Positions 62,422 to 64,000 of a stretch of DNA of 64,000 bases are shown here, piece by piece (position 1 is the stretch's first letter; every line of letters starts with the position of its first letter). Position numbers and translations under genes: made by a program. The DNA comes from an uncultured Clostridia bacterium (GTDB taxonomy: Bacteria; Bacillota; Clostridia; Christensenellales; UBA3700): NCBI GenBank assembly GCA_948471525.1, contig CAOKSY010000010.1:1-64000 (forward strand), in the 5' to 3' direction. The notes under the pieces are model-generated. The model had not been told where the DNA came from. It saw only the letters and a list, made by a program, of their open reading frames with translations, and did not search any database.

Positions 62422-62479
62422 TGCTCTCCCGATACCGTGCGCATAGTTCTGCGCGATGATTTAAAGGATAATATATAAT

Positions 62480-62508
62480 ATAATACTATTTACCGCACAA
62501 ATTTTCAA
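62480..62508 (-). promoter_or_regulatory. pit promoter
   Basis: TTGAAA (62503-62508), a 17-base spacer and TATTAT (62480-62485) on the minus strand. A GCGCA/TGCGC hairpin lies in the leader before the ATG. Confidence 0.65.
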
Positions 62509-62536
62509 TATCAAATTTAAAAAATTTTATGGATTT

Positions 62537-62570
62537 TTCTACCTTTTGCGCGTTTCTACCTTTTGCGCGT
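62537..62570. repeat. Tandem 17-base duplication
   Basis: TTCTACCTTTTGCGCGT occurs twice in direct succession, reaching to the stop codon of the DUF3810 gene. It is probably a local slippage duplication. Confidence 0.7.
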
Positions 62571-63730
62571 TATACGAGTTTATCGAAATAGTAGCCGACG
62601 ATCATTCTGTCCATTTTGGTATATTCCGTAACGACGAAATCAAATATCGGATTGCCGTTTTCGTCGACTTCACCGGTATCTACGCGATCTCCCGAGGGCA
62701 GTTCGTCATACGATCCCACTCCGTCGTCCTGACCGTTGAATTTGAGATAGAGATCGTTGAAGAACTCGCCTATTTTTGCAAACATATCTTTGTCTTTCCA
62801 ATATTCGTAAGAATATCTTCGCTCCGCAAAATATCCCGCGTTGAACTCTATCGCCGCCCATTCTTCCGAGTTGACGAAATGCGAAAAGCCGCTTATTGCG
62901 TCGACGTAAGCGCAATACTTGAGATAGTCGTCTTCGCTGCGCAATAGCGCGTAAGTAGCGACGACGTCCGCCTCGTTTTCTCTCATCACTCCCTTTGCGT
63001 GGGCGTACTCGTGCGCTATCGTAAAGCACTGCTCCGCAAGCGGCATATGTCTGTTGTATCCCGGTTCTGCTGTAGGCAGAAAGGTTATGCCTGCGATACC
63101 GTTCTGCGCCATAATCTCACTGCAGGTCACCGGTTTTGCCTTGGGAGTATAGGAATAATAATATCTGTCGTCGAGCGCGCTGTCGACGGCTTTTCTTACA
63201 GCCTCTCTCAACTCTTTGGATGTATAAGGACATTTTACTCTTCCGTCCTCTTCTTTCTCCGATCTCTCGTACAGAGCGTTGAATTCCCCGACGAGGGCGA
63301 TATACGTTTCTCGCGCGATCTGCGCGTCTATCTCCCCTTGGTATTCTTCTACGGGAGCGGATTTTCGATTGTAGGCAAACCCTGCGCAGAAGACGTACAG
63401 GTCCGCTACGCACAAAGCGACTAATGCCAAAGACAGTATTATCCGCCTCGACGCAACTCTCTTCTTTTTGCAAAATAAGACTATCGAGGCGACTACGCCC
63501 GCGATAACCGCGACGACAGCCAAAGCGGCGAGAAACTCGAACACGTTGATCGGCGAAAGCGAGACTATCCTGCCTACGGCCGCCTGATACGCATTGACGA
63601 AATATCTGCAAATGAATTCGCACGCGGCGGCGCTGGTCCTGAGTATCAGCGCAAACGCGAGCGCGCCCACGGCGACTGCAATCGCGATAAGAAGATACTT
63701 GGTCCCTTTTGTCATACGCTTGTCTTTCAT
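62570..63730 (-). CDS. DUF3810-family membrane metalloprotease
   Basis: A 386-residue protein. Three hydrophobic segments lie near residues 12-30, 62-88 and 98-118. A soluble domain follows with the zinc motif HEYAHAKGV (HExxH) and a downstream Glu in RENEAD. Substrates of DUF3810 are not known. The ATG at 63730 has no Shine-Dalgarno; the -10 box ends six bases before it, so the mRNA may start at the ATG. An in-frame ATG at 63715 (MTKGTK) is the alternative. Confidence 0.82.
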   Translation of the reverse strand: MKDKRMTKGTKYLLIAIAVAVGALAFALILRTSAAACEFICRYFVNAYQAAVGRIVSLSPINVFEFLAALAVVAVIAGVVASIVLFCKKKRVASRRIILSLALVALCVADLYVFCAGFAYNRKSAPVEEYQGEIDAQIARETYIALVGEFNALYERSEKEEDGRVKCPYTSKELREAVRKAVDSALDDRYYYSYTPKAKPVTCSEIMAQNGIAGITFLPTAEPGYNRHMPLAEQCFTIAHEYAHAKGVMRENEADVVATYALLRSEDDYLKYCAYVDAISGFSHFVNSEEWAAIEFNAGYFAERRYSYEYWKDKDMFAKIGEFFNDLYLKFNGQDDGVGSYDELPSGDRVDTGEVDENGNPIFDFVVTEYTKMDRMIVGYYFDKLV

Positions 63731-63736
63731 AGGTAG

Positions 63737-63765
63737 ATTATATCATAAAAGACGGCGGCTGGCAA
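63737..63765 (-). promoter_or_regulatory. Promoter abutting the DUF3810 ATG
   Basis: TTGCCA (63760-63765), a 17-base spacer and TATAAT (63737-63742) with TG one base before it (extended -10). The distance to the ATG predicts transcription starting at or one base from the start codon. Confidence 0.7.
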
Positions 63766-63844
63766 TAACAAAGGTAACAACGACGTCCATATATGCGTAA
63801 TATGTAGTGGCTAAATAGCCAATCCACCACCAAGGAGAAAATAT

Positions 63845-64000
63845 ATGTTCTGTAACAACGGATTATGTTCCAACAATAGCACAAACTTCAACAGAGGCTG
63901 CGGCTGTAATTGCGGCTGCGGTCAAAATCAGAACTGCCCGTGCGGCAGGAACGCCCAAGGATACAACGGATACTACGACAGTATGCGCAATAATTCCTGC
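63845..64000 (+). CDS. Cys/Asn/Gly-rich small protein (partial)
   Basis: Open for 52 codons to the window end, preceded by AAGGAG nine bases upstream. The protein begins MFCNNGLCSNN and contains a dense cysteine block, RGCGCNCGCG...CPCG, then a Tyr/Asn part. The pattern suggests metal binding or a spore-coat-like or disulfide-rich structural protein, but no family is recognisable. A TGGCT/AGCCA hairpin lies in the leader. Confidence 0.6.
   Translation, partial: MFCNNGLCSNNSTNFNRGCGCNCGCGQNQNCPCGRNAQGYNGYYDSMRNNSC

Overview
The window looks like a chromosome segment of an uncultured anaerobic Firmicute of the class Clostridia (inference). The signs are a DivIVA-family protein, class II GalT, LL-diaminopimelate aminotransferase, an electron-bifurcating NfnAB pair, a T-box leader, an FMN riboswitch with an ECF-type RibU, the nadD/yqeK/rsfS and obg/yhbY clusters, and an AT-rich intergenic style with consensus sigma-A promoters. 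Almost every gene lies on the minus strand. The exceptions are galT, mazF, ribU and the gene after it, a small membrane protein gene, and a Cys-rich ORF cut by the right edge. The minus strand is therefore probably the leading strand throughout. I saw no rRNA, tRNA, CRISPR array, insertion sequence or prophage.

Layout, left to right. 0-11 kb: an intergenic repeat, a DivIVA-like gene, pncB, galK-lgt divergent from galT, the dnaX-ybaB-recR cluster, and a GPH-family sugar symporter. 11-16.6 kb: a MazF toxin with no visible antitoxin, a flavoprotein, the NAD(P)HX repair fusion Nnr, recX and a YgiQ-type radical SAM protein. 16.6-26.2 kb: a purine operon transcribed purE-C-M-N-H-D-L; purF and purB are not in it. 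26.2-26.6 kb: a cluster of four DnaA boxes between purE and icd. 26.6-31.5 kb: icd, ddl, a membrane-anchored MurF-like ligase and an alpha/beta hydrolase that appears to start at ATT. 31.6-34.8 kb: rimI, tsaB and tsaE, then ribU under an FMN riboswitch, followed by an unknown small gene. 34.9-39 kb: a 48-residue ORF coupled to rsfS, nadD-yqeK fused into one gene, an oppositely oriented membrane protein gene, yhbY and obg. 39-49.6 kb: one long minus-strand run (P-type ATPase, guaA, purA, dapL, nth, nfnA, nfnB). 49.9-57.1 kb: a nearly complete aromatic amino acid operon (aroB-aroA-aroC-pheA-aroEK-aroQ-tyrA). 57.2-64 kb: a MATE exporter, leuA under a leucine T-box, a Pit phosphate transporter with its DUF47 partner, a DUF3810 membrane metalloprotease that may have a leaderless mRNA, and the Cys-rich ORF.

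Metabolically the segment encodes purine synthesis (IMP branch steps, AMP and GMP branches), chorismate, phenylalanine and tyrosine synthesis, the first committed leucine step, lysine/peptidoglycan precursor steps, galactose use (Leloir pathway), NAD salvage and synthesis, and ferredoxin/NAD(P) balancing.

The least conventional observations are the DnaA-box cluster away from any dnaA gene, a recurring TTGAAC-N3-GTTCAA palindrome, the hydrolase/MurF-like/Ddl module, the ATT start, the coupled small ORF after rsfS, and the membrane protein with a degenerate Mrr-like domain. All assignments come from reading the sequence; no database search was run.
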